Shown one piece after another: positions 54,986 to 62,325 of a DNA stretch of 64,000 bases (position 1 is the first letter of the stretch; each line of letters starts with the position of its first letter). The stretch is from Pseudoflavonifractor sp. An85 (GTDB lineage: Bacteria > Bacillota > Clostridia > Oscillospirales > Oscillospiraceae). The DNA lies in assembly GCF_002161235.1 (NCBI RefSeq), contig NZ_NFHE01000008.1, positions 1 through 64,000 of the forward strand. Direction: 5' to 3'. Made by a program: the position numbers and the translations under genes. The notes beneath the pieces were generated by a model. That model made no database searches. It was not told the origin of the DNA and worked only from the letters and a program-made list of their open reading frames with translations.

Positions 54986-56251
54986 TTGAGTACCCCGTCT
55001 ACGTTGTGGACCCGGGACTTCACCATCATCACACTGGGCAGTGTGGTGTCCATGGTGGGAAGCAACATGTCCGGCTTTGCCATGAGCATTATGGTGCTGG
55101 ATTACACCGGGTCCACCCTTTTATACGCGATTTTCAACATCTGTTTTCAGCTCCCGGTTCTCATCGTCCCCCTGTTGGCGGGGCCGTACCTGGACCGCAT
55201 GAGCCGAAAGAAAGTCATTTACCGGCTGGACTTTTTGTCCGCCACCCTGTACCTGTTGATGTTCCTGCTGATGTGGCAGGGATGGTTTAACTATGTGTTG
55301 CTGCTGGCCTTCTGTCTGGTGACCGGCGCCATCAACAGCGTGTATTCCGTGGCCTACGACAGTTTCTATCCCAACCTCATCACCGAGGGGAACTTCTCCA
55401 GGGCCTATTCCATTTCCAGCCTGCTCTGGCCCCTGGCGGCCATGACAGCCCCCATTGCGGCCCTCATCTATGACAGCATGGGCAGCATTTTGCCCTTGCT
55501 GGCCATTGATGCGGTGAGCTTCTTTGTGGCGGCCTGTTTCGAGCGCACTATTCGGTATCAGGAGACCCACATGGCCCAGGCGGCCCCGGTGCAAAGCCGC
55601 AATGTGCTGCGGCAGTTCGGTACCGACTTTAAAGAGGGCCTGTCCTACATCATCTCCGAGAAGGGGCTGCTGGCGGTGACCTTATACTTCACCGTAGGTA
55701 GCTTCGCCGGTGGAGGTGGGGGAACCCTGCACCTGCCCTTCTTCCGTAGCCACGCATACCTCTATGCCATGTGGCCAGTGGCGGCGGTGACCCTGTACGC
55801 CATCGTCTCCAACGCCTCGGTGGTAGGGCGGCTCATCGGTGGGCTGTTCCACTACAAGGTGCATTTCCCCACCGACTGGAAGTTCCGCATTGCCGTGACG
55901 GTGTATTTTGTGGTAGCTCTTATGGCGGCAATTTCCTTGTACCTTCCCATCCCCCTCATGGCCTTAGCCTTTTTCATCACCGGGGTGCTGGGGGTCACCA
56001 GCTACAACATCCGCATTGCCGCCACCCAGTCCTACGTGCCGGACACGAAACGGGCACGGTTCAACGGCACCTTTCAGATGCTGTGCTCTCTGGGCGGCGT
56101 GGTGGGTACCCTGTTGGCCGGTACGCTGGCCGAGGGCATGGACGAGCGCCACGTCATCCTCCTGTTTGAGGCGGTGGATGTGGCAGCCATCCTGTTCTTC
56201 ATCGTTGGAGGCCGGAAATTCGTGGCCAAACTGTATAATCGAGATCTATAA
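54986..56251 (+). CDS. Major facilitator superfamily transporter
   Basis: A 421-residue protein with about twelve membrane segments. The loop DRMSRKKVIYRLD after the second helix resembles the MFS motif A, and the second half repeats the pattern. It looks like the macrolide-efflux-like or general drug-efflux branch, but the substrate is unknown. TTG 54986 is used since GAGAGGAG lies just upstream; the longer open frame has no other ribosome site. Divergent from the Lit-like gene. Confidence 0.8.
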   Translation: MSTPSTLWTRDFTIITLGSVVSMVGSNMSGFAMSIMVLDYTGSTLLYAIFNICFQLPVLIVPLLAGPYLDRMSRKKVIYRLDFLSATLYLLMFLLMWQGWFNYVLLLAFCLVTGAINSVYSVAYDSFYPNLITEGNFSRAYSISSLLWPLAAMTAPIAALIYDSMGSILPLLAIDAVSFFVAACFERTIRYQETHMAQAAPVQSRNVLRQFGTDFKEGLSYIISEKGLLAVTLYFTVGSFAGGGGGTLHLPFFRSHAYLYAMWPVAAVTLYAIVSNASVVGRLIGGLFHYKVHFPTDWKFRIAVTVYFVVALMAAISLYLPIPLMALAFFITGVLGVTSYNIRIAATQSYVPDTKRARFNGTFQMLCSLGGVVGTLLAGTLAEGMDERHVILLFEAVDVAAILFFIVGGRKFVAKLYNRDL

Positions 56252-56256
56252 AACAA

Positions 56257-56304
56257 GCACCCCATGAAAGTGGTTTGGTTCCACTTTTATGGGGTGCCTT
56301 TTAT
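56257..56304. terminator. Terminator between convergent genes
   Basis: GCACCCCAT pairs with ATGGGGTGC, and inside it AAGTGG pairs with CCACTT. It ends CTTTT on the plus strand, after the MFS gene, and can also serve the minus-strand gene ending at 56310. Confidence 0.8.
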
Positions 56305-56309
56305 GTGGA

Positions 56310-57026
56310 TTATGGTTGCAGTGCCCCATAATCCAGGGTTACCGAGGTAGCCTGATCTGCGCCAAGGGTTAAATCACAGGCAAGTACAGACGAAATGCTG
56401 CTGATCTGGCCAAAGGTGGTACCTTGCCAGGACTGCTGACTGGTTTGGGGGTCCTGGGGTGTATCGGTGACATAGGAATAGATGGTAATCTTGGAGGTGT
56501 AGCCACTCCAGAGCAGTTTGCCGTCCTGATTGGTATAGAGAACCCGACCGTCCACCTCCAGGTTGCTTACCTGATGGGTGTAGTCCGGCTCTTCCGGATT
56601 GTCTTGGAAGGTGGTGCTGGACGTAGAGATGGACAGCAGCACGGGAATCACATTGGTGCCTTCCTGGGGCTGGCCTTGCTGCTCCTGTCCCTCGCTTTGC
56701 CAGCTCAGATAACAGGTGTCGGGGGATTGGGGCAACCGATCCTCCTGTTCCAACCATCTCCATTCATACAGGCTTGCATCCAGGAGGTTGGAGAAAAGAT
56801 AGCGGTGAAGGGAAGAAAAACCGTGGGCCAGCTGCAAGGACCCATCTTGCTTCTGGGATAGAAGGTGGCCCACATCCTGCCAGACCTCTGCCACACTCCC
56901 GCAGGTTTTCTTTTTCTGCTGCTGTATCACCACACTGGATGCCAGAAAGACCAGAAGGAGGACAAGCAACACAAGACAAACCGCTGTGATACCTTTGTGA
57001 TGGGACGTTTTGAACTTTCGTTTCAT
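56310..57026 (-). CDS. Membrane-anchored extracytoplasmic protein, function unknown
   Basis: A 238-residue protein: short basic N-terminus, one membrane segment near residues 14-36 (AVCLVLLVLLLVFLASSVVI), then a glutamine- and serine-rich outer domain. I recognise no family. It lies directly downstream of the XRE/membrane regulator gene (57111-57530) on the same strand, 84 bases away, so the two may form a regulator-target or sensor pair. GGAGGG-type ribosome site before the ATG. Confidence 0.65.
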   Translation of the reverse strand: MKRKFKTSHHKGITAVCLVLLVLLLVFLASSVVIQQQKKKTCGSVAEVWQDVGHLLSQKQDGSLQLAHGFSSLHRYLFSNLLDASLYEWRWLEQEDRLPQSPDTCYLSWQSEGQEQQGQPQEGTNVIPVLLSISTSSTTFQDNPEEPDYTHQVSNLEVDGRVLYTNQDGKLLWSGYTSKITIYSYVTDTPQDPQTSQQSWQGTTFGQISSISSVLACDLTLGADQATSVTLDYGALQP

Positions 57027-57110
57027 GGTTTGTTCGCCCTCCTTATGTTACCACTGGCCTTCCCGATCACTCCAAATCAAAATAATCATCAGGGGAAGGT
57101 GTTCCGCCAT

Positions 57111-57530
57111 TCAACATGTCTTCATATCGTACCGTATCGTATCGTATCCATCGTCATTTTTTTGAGCATGTTGAGCATTCCATAGCTCAATGGCCAGCAG
57201 GCACAAGAAAACCAGACACACCGCAGCGCAAGCCAAGTAAAGTCGTTTCTTTGGAATGGCAAAGACGGAGGTGCACTCCGATTGAGGGGCGGCATCCGGA
57301 GGTATGGTTTGATCTTCTGGCGCGAGTTCCTTTGCATCATGCCCCACCAATTCATCCAGAGACACGTCGTACAGGCGGCTCAGCTCCATCAGATTTTCGG
57401 TGGAGGGCATGGAACTGCCCACCTCCCACCGGGAGATGGCCTGACGGGAAACATTCAAACGCTCTGCCACATACAGCTGAGAATACCCGTGCGCTTTCCG
57501 CAATGCGGCTAGCTTTTCTGACAGTACCAT
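57111..57530 (-). CDS. XRE-family regulator with C-terminal membrane segment
   Basis: A 139-residue protein. Residues 1-62 form a Cro/C1 helix-turn-helix (GYSQLYVAERLNVSRQAISRWEVG). A single hydrophobic segment near residues 96-115 suggests membrane tethering. The 3' end holds a short tandem repeat (CGTAT three times), which encodes part of the last ten residues and could vary in length. GAGGTG precedes the ATG. Confidence 0.78.
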   Translation of the reverse strand: MVLSEKLAALRKAHGYSQLYVAERLNVSRQAISRWEVGSSMPSTENLMELSRLYDVSLDELVGHDAKELAPEDQTIPPDAAPQSECTSVFAIPKKRLYLACAAVCLVFLCLLAIELWNAQHAQKNDDGYDTIRYDMKTC

Positions 57531-57650
57531 ATGGACACCTCAAATCTATCTGATTTTAAACCCAAAGGAAACCACATTGTGGTTGCATCCGGGCAAGTTT
57601 CGGTTGCAATGACTAGTTTACACGGTCTGGTCATGTTTGTCCACTTATGT

Positions 57651-57684
57651 AAAAGCCCAGGCAGCATATGCTGCCTGGGCTTTT
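57651..57684. terminator. Perfect 34-base palindromic terminator
   Basis: AAAAGCCCAGGCAGCAT followed by its exact complement. On the minus strand it ends the 69-residue membrane protein gene. Confidence 0.88.
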
Positions 57685-57693
57685 GTGTAGACA

Positions 57694-57903
57694 TTATAGT
57701 AGTTCATAGATGCCCAGAAAGATACCAGCCAATCCCACCAAGATAAACATACATCCTCCAAATCGGGTGCTGAAGAGAAATAGTTTGGATGGCTCGCCGG
57801 GGGCATAGCTTTTCCAGCTCTCGGTGAGGTCAAAGAAATCGGAGGGGCGAAGCAGCATAAATAGGCCCAAGGCCACCATGAGAATTCCAAGAATCAAATA
57901 CAT
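57694..57903 (-). CDS. Small membrane protein, function unknown
   Basis: A 69-residue protein with two hydrophobic segments (residues 2-18 and 47-67) joined by a polar loop (SDFFDLTESWKSYAPGEPSK). I assign no family. An AAGGAGGT ribosome site precedes the ATG and a strong terminator follows, so it is a real single-gene unit. Confidence 0.65.
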   Translation of the reverse strand: MYLILGILMVALGLFMLLRPSDFFDLTESWKSYAPGEPSKLFLFSTRFGGCMFILVGLAGIFLGIYELL

Positions 57904-58009
57904 GGACTGGCACCTCCTTGAAGTTTGGGTAGTAACGCACAGTATGACGTTCCATAAGACAAGTGTACCGGATGATGGAGGAATTGTCTACTCAAAAATG
58001 GTGTTACCC

Positions 58010-58336
58010 TTATCCCTCCAAATCCTGAATGTTCATCTTGTTTAGCTGTTTTTTCTGGCGGTACTTCTCCCGGCAGGCAAAGTAGATGGCCAGGAGAATG
58101 CAGGTGGGGATGTTATAGAGTAAAAACACCAGGAGAGAGGGGATGATTACGGCTCCAAGGCTGCTTCCCTGGGATGGAACAAAAGAGAACAGAGCGACAC
58201 CAATGGAGACGCATAGACTCAGCAGAAAACATAGTCCCGGCAACACCAGCCCCGGCCAGCGGCTCTCCCGGCGGGAGAGGAAAATTTGCAGCAGAACACA
58301 GCACACCAAAAGGGCCAAAACAGCCATATTGCTCAT
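58010..58336 (-). CDS. Small membrane protein coupled to a DUF2089-type regulator
   Basis: A 108-residue protein with about three membrane segments and a basic C-terminal tail (REKYRQKKQLNK). Its ATG begins one base after the stop of the upstream DUF2089-type gene, and its ribosome site (GGAGGAG) lies within that gene, so the two are co-translated. Function unknown; a membrane partner that controls the regulator is plausible. Confidence 0.65.
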   Translation of the reverse strand: MSNMAVLALLVCCVLLQIFLSRRESRWPGLVLPGLCFLLSLCVSIGVALFSFVPSQGSSLGAVIIPSLLVFLLYNIPTCILLAIYFACREKYRQKKQLNKMNIQDLEG

Positions 58337-58337
58337 G

Positions 58338-58652
58338 TTATTCTCCTCCTTGCAGTTTTTTGTACTGAGTGATGAGCAGCTTGGCGGTGTCAAAGTCCAG
58401 CTTATCCTGGAGAGCCAGCCGCTTGATGAGAGCGATATAGGGTTCTCCCTCCACTTGGTCGCTCAATTGAATTTTTTGAATCAATCGGTCCAGACGCAGC
58501 CGCACCGTGGGGTAGGTCACCCCATATTGACGGGCCATCTCTTTCAAAGAGCCGGAGGAGAGGAGAAACTTTTTGATAAAGACCATGTCTTCCTCCTCCA
58601 GATTGGCCATCCAGCCAGGCATCATGTCCAAAGCCACAGGGCATACCCCCAT
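58338..58652 (-). CDS. DUF2089-like HTH protein
   Basis: A 104-residue protein. LEEEDMVFIKKFLLSSGSLKEMARQYGVTYPTVRLRLDRLI carries the DUF2089 signature (landmarks FIKKFLLSSGSLKE and YPTVRLRLD), including a recognition helix. The N-terminal zinc ribbon of full DUF2089 proteins is reduced to a single CP. Start 58652 has a very short leader after the promoter at 58669-58696 and no clear ribosome site; ATG at 58586 has a perfect GGAGGAAG but would cut the domain. Probably a transcription regulator. Confidence 0.75.
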   Translation of the reverse strand: MGVCPVALDMMPGWMANLEEEDMVFIKKFLLSSGSLKEMARQYGVTYPTVRLRLDRLIQKIQLSDQVEGEPYIALIKRLALQDKLDFDTAKLLITQYKKLQGGE

Positions 58653-58668
58653 TTCTTTAACAATGTTT

Positions 58669-58696
58669 ATTATAACTTAAATAAAATGAAAGTCAA
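58669..58696 (-). promoter_or_regulatory. Promoter of the DUF2089/membrane pair
   Basis: On the minus strand TTGACT (58691-58696), 16-base spacer, TATAAT (58669-58674). Confidence 0.78.
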
Positions 58697-58705
58697 TATG
58701 AAAGT

Positions 58706-58735
58706 AAGAGCTGCCGCTTCCGCGACAGCTCTCAT
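58706..58735 (-). terminator. Terminator of the LysR gene
   Basis: On the minus strand AGAGCTG-CGC type arms pair with one mismatch across a 4-base loop, right after the LysR stop, followed by TTACTTTC. Confidence 0.6.
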
Positions 58736-58737
58736 GT

Positions 58738-59589
58738 TTAACCCTGGAGAAACAGCTGGATCTTCTCCTGGGGATCGATGTTTTTCATGTATACAATGTT
58801 GAATTCCCGGATGATGGGGTCTCCCTCCATCCAGAACTTGCCCAGCTGTGGGTCACTGTCCGCCAGAGCCTCATAGACGAAGCTGACCCCCAGGTTTTTC
58901 TTCACCGCATCCAAAATCAGCTTGAAGGAGCTGATGCAGATGTGGCGGTCAAACCGCTCCAGGGACTCGTTGTAGCCCTTGAGCTTCTGCTCCAGGATGG
59001 CCCGGGTGCCGGAACCTGCCTCCCGGTGGATGATGGTGGCGGTGAGCAACTCGGGCAACCCCACCTTGCGGCCACAGAAGGGGTGGTTTTTGTGGCAGAT
59101 ACCCACAAAAGGCTCCTGGCGGAATAGCTGCCAGGCAAAGTGGGCCTTGTTGAAGTACCCTTCCACCACGGCAAAGTCCAGCTGGCCGTCGTCCAGCATT
59201 TGCAGCAAATGCTCGGTGTTGTCCACAATGAAGGTCAGAGCGTGGTCCTGACTGGTGAGGAAGCGGTTGACCCGATCGGCAATGACGTAGTCCCCGATGG
59301 TCTTGGTTGCCCCCACCTTCAGTTCCAGCACGTGCTGATTGGAGAACTTACGCCGCACCTCCAGGTCGTTGTGCTTAACTGAGCGGGCGTATTCCTCCAA
59401 AGCCCGTCCCTGGGGAGTCTGAATCAGCTGCCGCCCGGCGTAGGTAAACAGGCTACACCCATACTCATGTTCCAGAAATTGAATGTGATGTGTGACCGCA
59501 GGTTGGGAAAGATGGAGAATTTGGGCGGTTTTTCGGTAATTCATCTCCTCACAGAGAATGAGAAAGGTTTCCATTCGATAGTCCAGCAT
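58738..59589 (-). CDS. LysR-family transcriptional regulator (CysL/YeiE-like)
   Basis: A 283-residue LysR regulator. The N-terminal winged helix (YRKTAQILHLSQPAVTHHIQFLEHEYG) is followed by a periplasmic-binding-like effector domain. It is divergent from the sulfur-reductase fusion and YeiH genes, the same arrangement as yeiE-yeiH in enterobacteria, where YeiE responds to sulfite. Sulfite or another sulfur oxyanion is therefore the likely effector, by inference. ATG 59589 is preferred to the ATG two codons upstream because GGGG is better spaced. Confidence 0.85.
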   Translation of the reverse strand: MLDYRMETFLILCEEMNYRKTAQILHLSQPAVTHHIQFLEHEYGCSLFTYAGRQLIQTPQGRALEEYARSVKHNDLEVRRKFSNQHVLELKVGATKTIGDYVIADRVNRFLTSQDHALTFIVDNTEHLLQMLDDGQLDFAVVEGYFNKAHFAWQLFRQEPFVGICHKNHPFCGRKVGLPELLTATIIHREAGSGTRAILEQKLKGYNESLERFDRHICISSFKLILDAVKKNLGVSFVYEALADSDPQLGKFWMEGDPIIREFNIVYMKNIDPQEKIQLFLQG

Positions 59590-59624
59590 ATGCATACCCC
59601 AGTTCTTTCATAGGTACAGTGGGT

Positions 59625-59641
59625 GATTCAGAATTTGAATC
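59625..59641. promoter_or_regulatory. Candidate LysR operator
   Basis: GATTCA, 5 bases, TGAATC: a perfect inverted repeat in the divergent gap, upstream of both promoters. A second AATCA-rich stretch lies at 59657-59665. Position and symmetry fit a LysR recognition site. Confidence 0.5.
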
Positions 59642-59661
59642 GTTGTATCATTAAGTCGAAT

Positions 59662-59690
59662 CAATTATATCATTGAAGTTATGGTATAAT
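59662..59690 (+). promoter_or_regulatory. Promoter of the sulfur-reductase operon
   Basis: A perfect TATAAT at 59685-59690 preceded by TGG (extended -10) but with only CAATTA at the -35 position. A good -10 with a poor -35 fits an activator-dependent promoter, here presumably the LysR protein. Confidence 0.6.
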
Positions 59691-59693
59691 CAA
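59664..59693 (-). promoter_or_regulatory. Promoter of the LysR gene
   Basis: On the minus strand TTGATT (59688-59693), 18-base spacer, TATAAT (59664-59669). It overlaps the divergent promoter at 59662-59690, so the two polymerases exclude each other. Confidence 0.65.
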
Positions 59694-59735
59694 TACGCTT
59701 AATTCTGCGAAAAAATGAACAAAGGAGAGGGAGAT

Positions 59736-62309
59736 ATGAACGTGATCGTCATCGGCGGCGTTGCCGCAGGCACCAAGACCGCCGCCAAGCTCAAGCGTGA
59801 GAACCGGGACGCCAACGTCACCATCTACACCAAGAGCCAGGACATTTCCTACGCCGGGTGCGGCTTGCCCTACTATGTGGGCGGCAGCATTGAGACCCGG
59901 GACGAGCTGATCGTCAACACCCCCGAGAAGTACAAGGGCCTGACCGGTGTGGACGTGGTGACCGGTATGGAGGCCACCTCCGTGGACGCCAGCGCCAAGA
60001 CCGTCACCGTGCGCAACGTGGTGAGTGGAGAGAGCAACACCGTCAGCTATGACAAGCTGGTGGTGGCTGTGGGCGCTGAGCCCTTTGTGCCCGCCGTGGA
60101 GGGCGTGAACCTGCCCGGCGTGTACACCATGCGTACCCCCGACGACGCCATCGGTCTGCGTGCCTACGTGGACAACCACCACTGCCGCAACGCCGTGGTG
60201 GTGGGCGGCGGCTTCATCGGCCTGGAGATCGCCGAGAATCTCATGGCCAAGGGCCTGAACGTCACCGTGGTGGACATGGCTGACCAGCTGATGCCCAACA
60301 TCTTTGACGCTGAGGTGGCCGACTACGTCCGCCGCAAGCTCCAGGGTAAGGGCATGCGGGTGCGCACCGGCACTGCTCTCAAGGGCATTGTGGGCACCGA
60401 GAAGGCCACTGGCGTGGACACCAGCGCCGGCGTGCTGCCCGCCGACGTGGTGGTGCTGGCCATCGGCATCCGTCCCGCCACCGGTTTCCTGGCTGAGTCC
60501 GGCCTGGAGATGGTGAAGGGCACCATCGTGGTGGATGACCACCAGCGCACCAACCTCAATGATGTGTACGCCGTGGGCGACTGCGCCATGGTGCACAACC
60601 GCATCACCGGCAAGGGCCAGTGGTCCGCCATGGGCTCCACTGCCAACATCACCGGCCGTTGTCTGGCCAAGAACCTCACCGGCACCGACGCTGCCTACCT
60701 GGGTTGCATGGGCACCGGCGTGGTCCGTCTGGCTGACGACCTCAACGCTGGCCGCACCGGCCTCACCGAGGCTCAGGCCAAGGCTGAGGGCTATGACGTG
60801 GCCACCGTGACCTGCGTCACCGACGACAAGGCTCACTACTATGCTGACGCCTCCTCCTTTGTCACCAAGCTCATCGCCGACAAGGCCACCGGCAAGCTGC
60901 TGGGCATCCAGGTGCTGGGCGGCGGTGCTGTGGATAAGATGGTGGACATCGCGGTTACCGGCATCGCTATGGGCGCCAAGGTCTCCGACTTCGACACCCT
61001 GGACTTTGCCTACGCTCCTCCCTTCTCCACCGCCATTCATCCCTTTGTCCAGGCTTGCTACATCCTGGAGAACAAGATGTCCGGCGCTTTCGAGACCTTT
61101 ACTCCCGCCGAGTACGCCGCTGGCGCTGCCAAGGACTACCGTGTGCTGGACGCTCACCCCGCCGCCACTCTGCCTGGCGCCACTTGGGTGAACCTGTCCA
61201 CCGTCAACGGTCCCATCGAGGGCACCGACCTGGACGACAAGCTGCTGCTGGTGTGTGCCAAGGGTAAGCGCGGCTACTTCCTGCAGAACCGTCTGAAGGC
61301 TCTGGGCTACACCAACACCCGCGTGTTGGAGGGCGGCGCCTTCATCAACACCGTGAAGATCTCTGTTCCCGGCACCGCTCTGAGCGCCGCTGAGATCAAG
61401 CGGGTGAAGGGCCTGGGCTGCCTCCAGGACAAGCGTTACCCCGACGTGTTCAACGTGCGTATCATCACCCGCAACGGTAAAATCACCGCCGACGAGCACC
61501 GCACCGTCATCGAGGCCGCCGAGAAGTTCGGCAACGGCGAGGTGACCATGACCACCCGTCTGACCCTGGAGATTCAGGGCGTGAAGTACGAGAACATTCA
61601 GCCCCTCATCGACTTTGTCAACGAGCGCGGCCTGCTCACTGGCGGCACCGGCTCTCTGGTGCGTCCTGTGGTGGCCTGTAAGGGTACCACCTGCCAGTAC
61701 GGCCTGCTGGATTCCTTCGGCCTCAGCGACAAGATTCACGAGCGGTTCTACCTGGGCTACCACACCGTGACCCTGCCCCACAAGTTCAAGATCGCTGTGG
61801 GCGGCTGTCCCAACAACTGCGTCAAGCCTGATCTGAACGACCTGGGTATCGTGGGTCAGCGTGTGCCCATGGTGGACCTGTCCAAGTGCCGTGGCTGCAA
61901 GGTGTGCCAGGTGGAGAACGCCTGTCCCATCAAGGTGGCCAAGGTTGTGGACGGCAAGGTGGTTATCGATCCCAACGAGTGTAACAACTGCGGCCGCTGC
62001 AAGGGCAAGTGCCCCTTCGGCGCTCTGGAGGAGTACGCCGAGGGCTACAAGGTCTATGTGGGCGGACGTTGGGGCAAGAAGGTTGCCCATGGCCACCCCC
62101 TGAGCAAGATCTTCACCAGCGAGGAAGAGGTTCTGGACGTGGTGGAGCGCGCCATCCTGTTCTTCCGCGACGAGGGCATCACCGGTGAGCGTTTTGCCGA
62201 CACCATTGATCGTCTGGGCATGGAGTATGTGGAGGATAAGCTGCTCAACCAGGCCATCAACAAGGAGGCCATCCTGAACAAGACCGTTAAGGGCGGCGCA
62301 ACCTGCTAA
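59736..62309 (+). CDS. CoA-disulfide reductase-like / rhodanese / siroheme sulfite reductase / ferredoxin fusion
   Basis: An 857-residue cytosolic redox protein with four modules. Residues 1-445: FAD/NAD(P)-dependent CoA-disulfide or persulfide reductase fold (VIGGVAAG; active-site Cys42 in YAGCGLPYYVGG; NAD site VVVGGGFIGLE at 154-163). About 460-555: rhodanese domain with loop Cys near 507 (VCAKGKR). About 575-710: sulfite/nitrite reductase siroheme-4Fe4S module, Cys 648 and 653 (CX4C) and 691 and 695 (GCPNNC). About 715-760: two 4Fe-4S ferredoxin sites (Cys 718/721/724/730 and 749/752/755/759). Electron flow NAD(P)H-FAD-FeS-siroheme reducing sulfite or a persulfide to sulfide is inferred. 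Strong codon bias; GGAGAGGGAG precedes ATG 59736. Confidence 0.88.
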   Translation: MNVIVIGGVAAGTKTAAKLKRENRDANVTIYTKSQDISYAGCGLPYYVGGSIETRDELIVNTPEKYKGLTGVDVVTGMEATSVDASAKTVTVRNVVSGESNTVSYDKLVVAVGAEPFVPAVEGVNLPGVYTMRTPDDAIGLRAYVDNHHCRNAVVVGGGFIGLEIAENLMAKGLNVTVVDMADQLMPNIFDAEVADYVRRKLQGKGMRVRTGTALKGIVGTEKATGVDTSAGVLPADVVVLAIGIRPATGFLAESGLEMVKGTIVVDDHQRTNLNDVYAVGDCAMVHNRITGKGQWSAMGSTANITGRCLAKNLTGTDAAYLGCMGTGVVRLADDLNAGRTGLTEAQAKAEGYDVATVTCVTDDKAHYYADASSFVTKLIADKATGKLLGIQVLGGGAVDKMVDIAVTGIAMGAKVSDFDTLDFAYAPPFSTAIHPFVQACYILENKMSGAFETFTPAEYAAGAAKDYRVLDAHPAATLPGATWVNLSTVNGPIEGTDLDDKLLLVCAKGKRGYFLQNRLKALGYTNTRVLEGGAFINTVKISVPGTALSAAEIKRVKGLGCLQDKRYPDVFNVRIITRNGKITADEHRTVIEAAEKFGNGEVTMTTRLTLEIQGVKYENIQPLIDFVNERGLLTGGTGSLVRPVVACKGTTCQYGLLDSFGLSDKIHERFYLGYHTVTLPHKFKIAVGGCPNNCVKPDLNDLGIVGQRVPMVDLSKCRGCKVCQVENACPIKVAKVVDGKVVIDPNECNNCGRCKGKCPFGALEEYAEGYKVYVGGRWGKKVAHGHPLSKIFTSEEEVLDVVERAILFFRDEGITGERFADTIDRLGMEYVEDKLLNQAINKEAILNKTVKGGATC

Positions 62310-62325
62310 GGAGAGAGAAAGAGAA

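Noticed and set aside
57651-57684. Second 34-base perfect palindrome as a possible mobile-element end
   Set aside because: It has A and T runs on both sides and lies just after a gene; no partner repeat is seen. A bidirectional terminator suffices.
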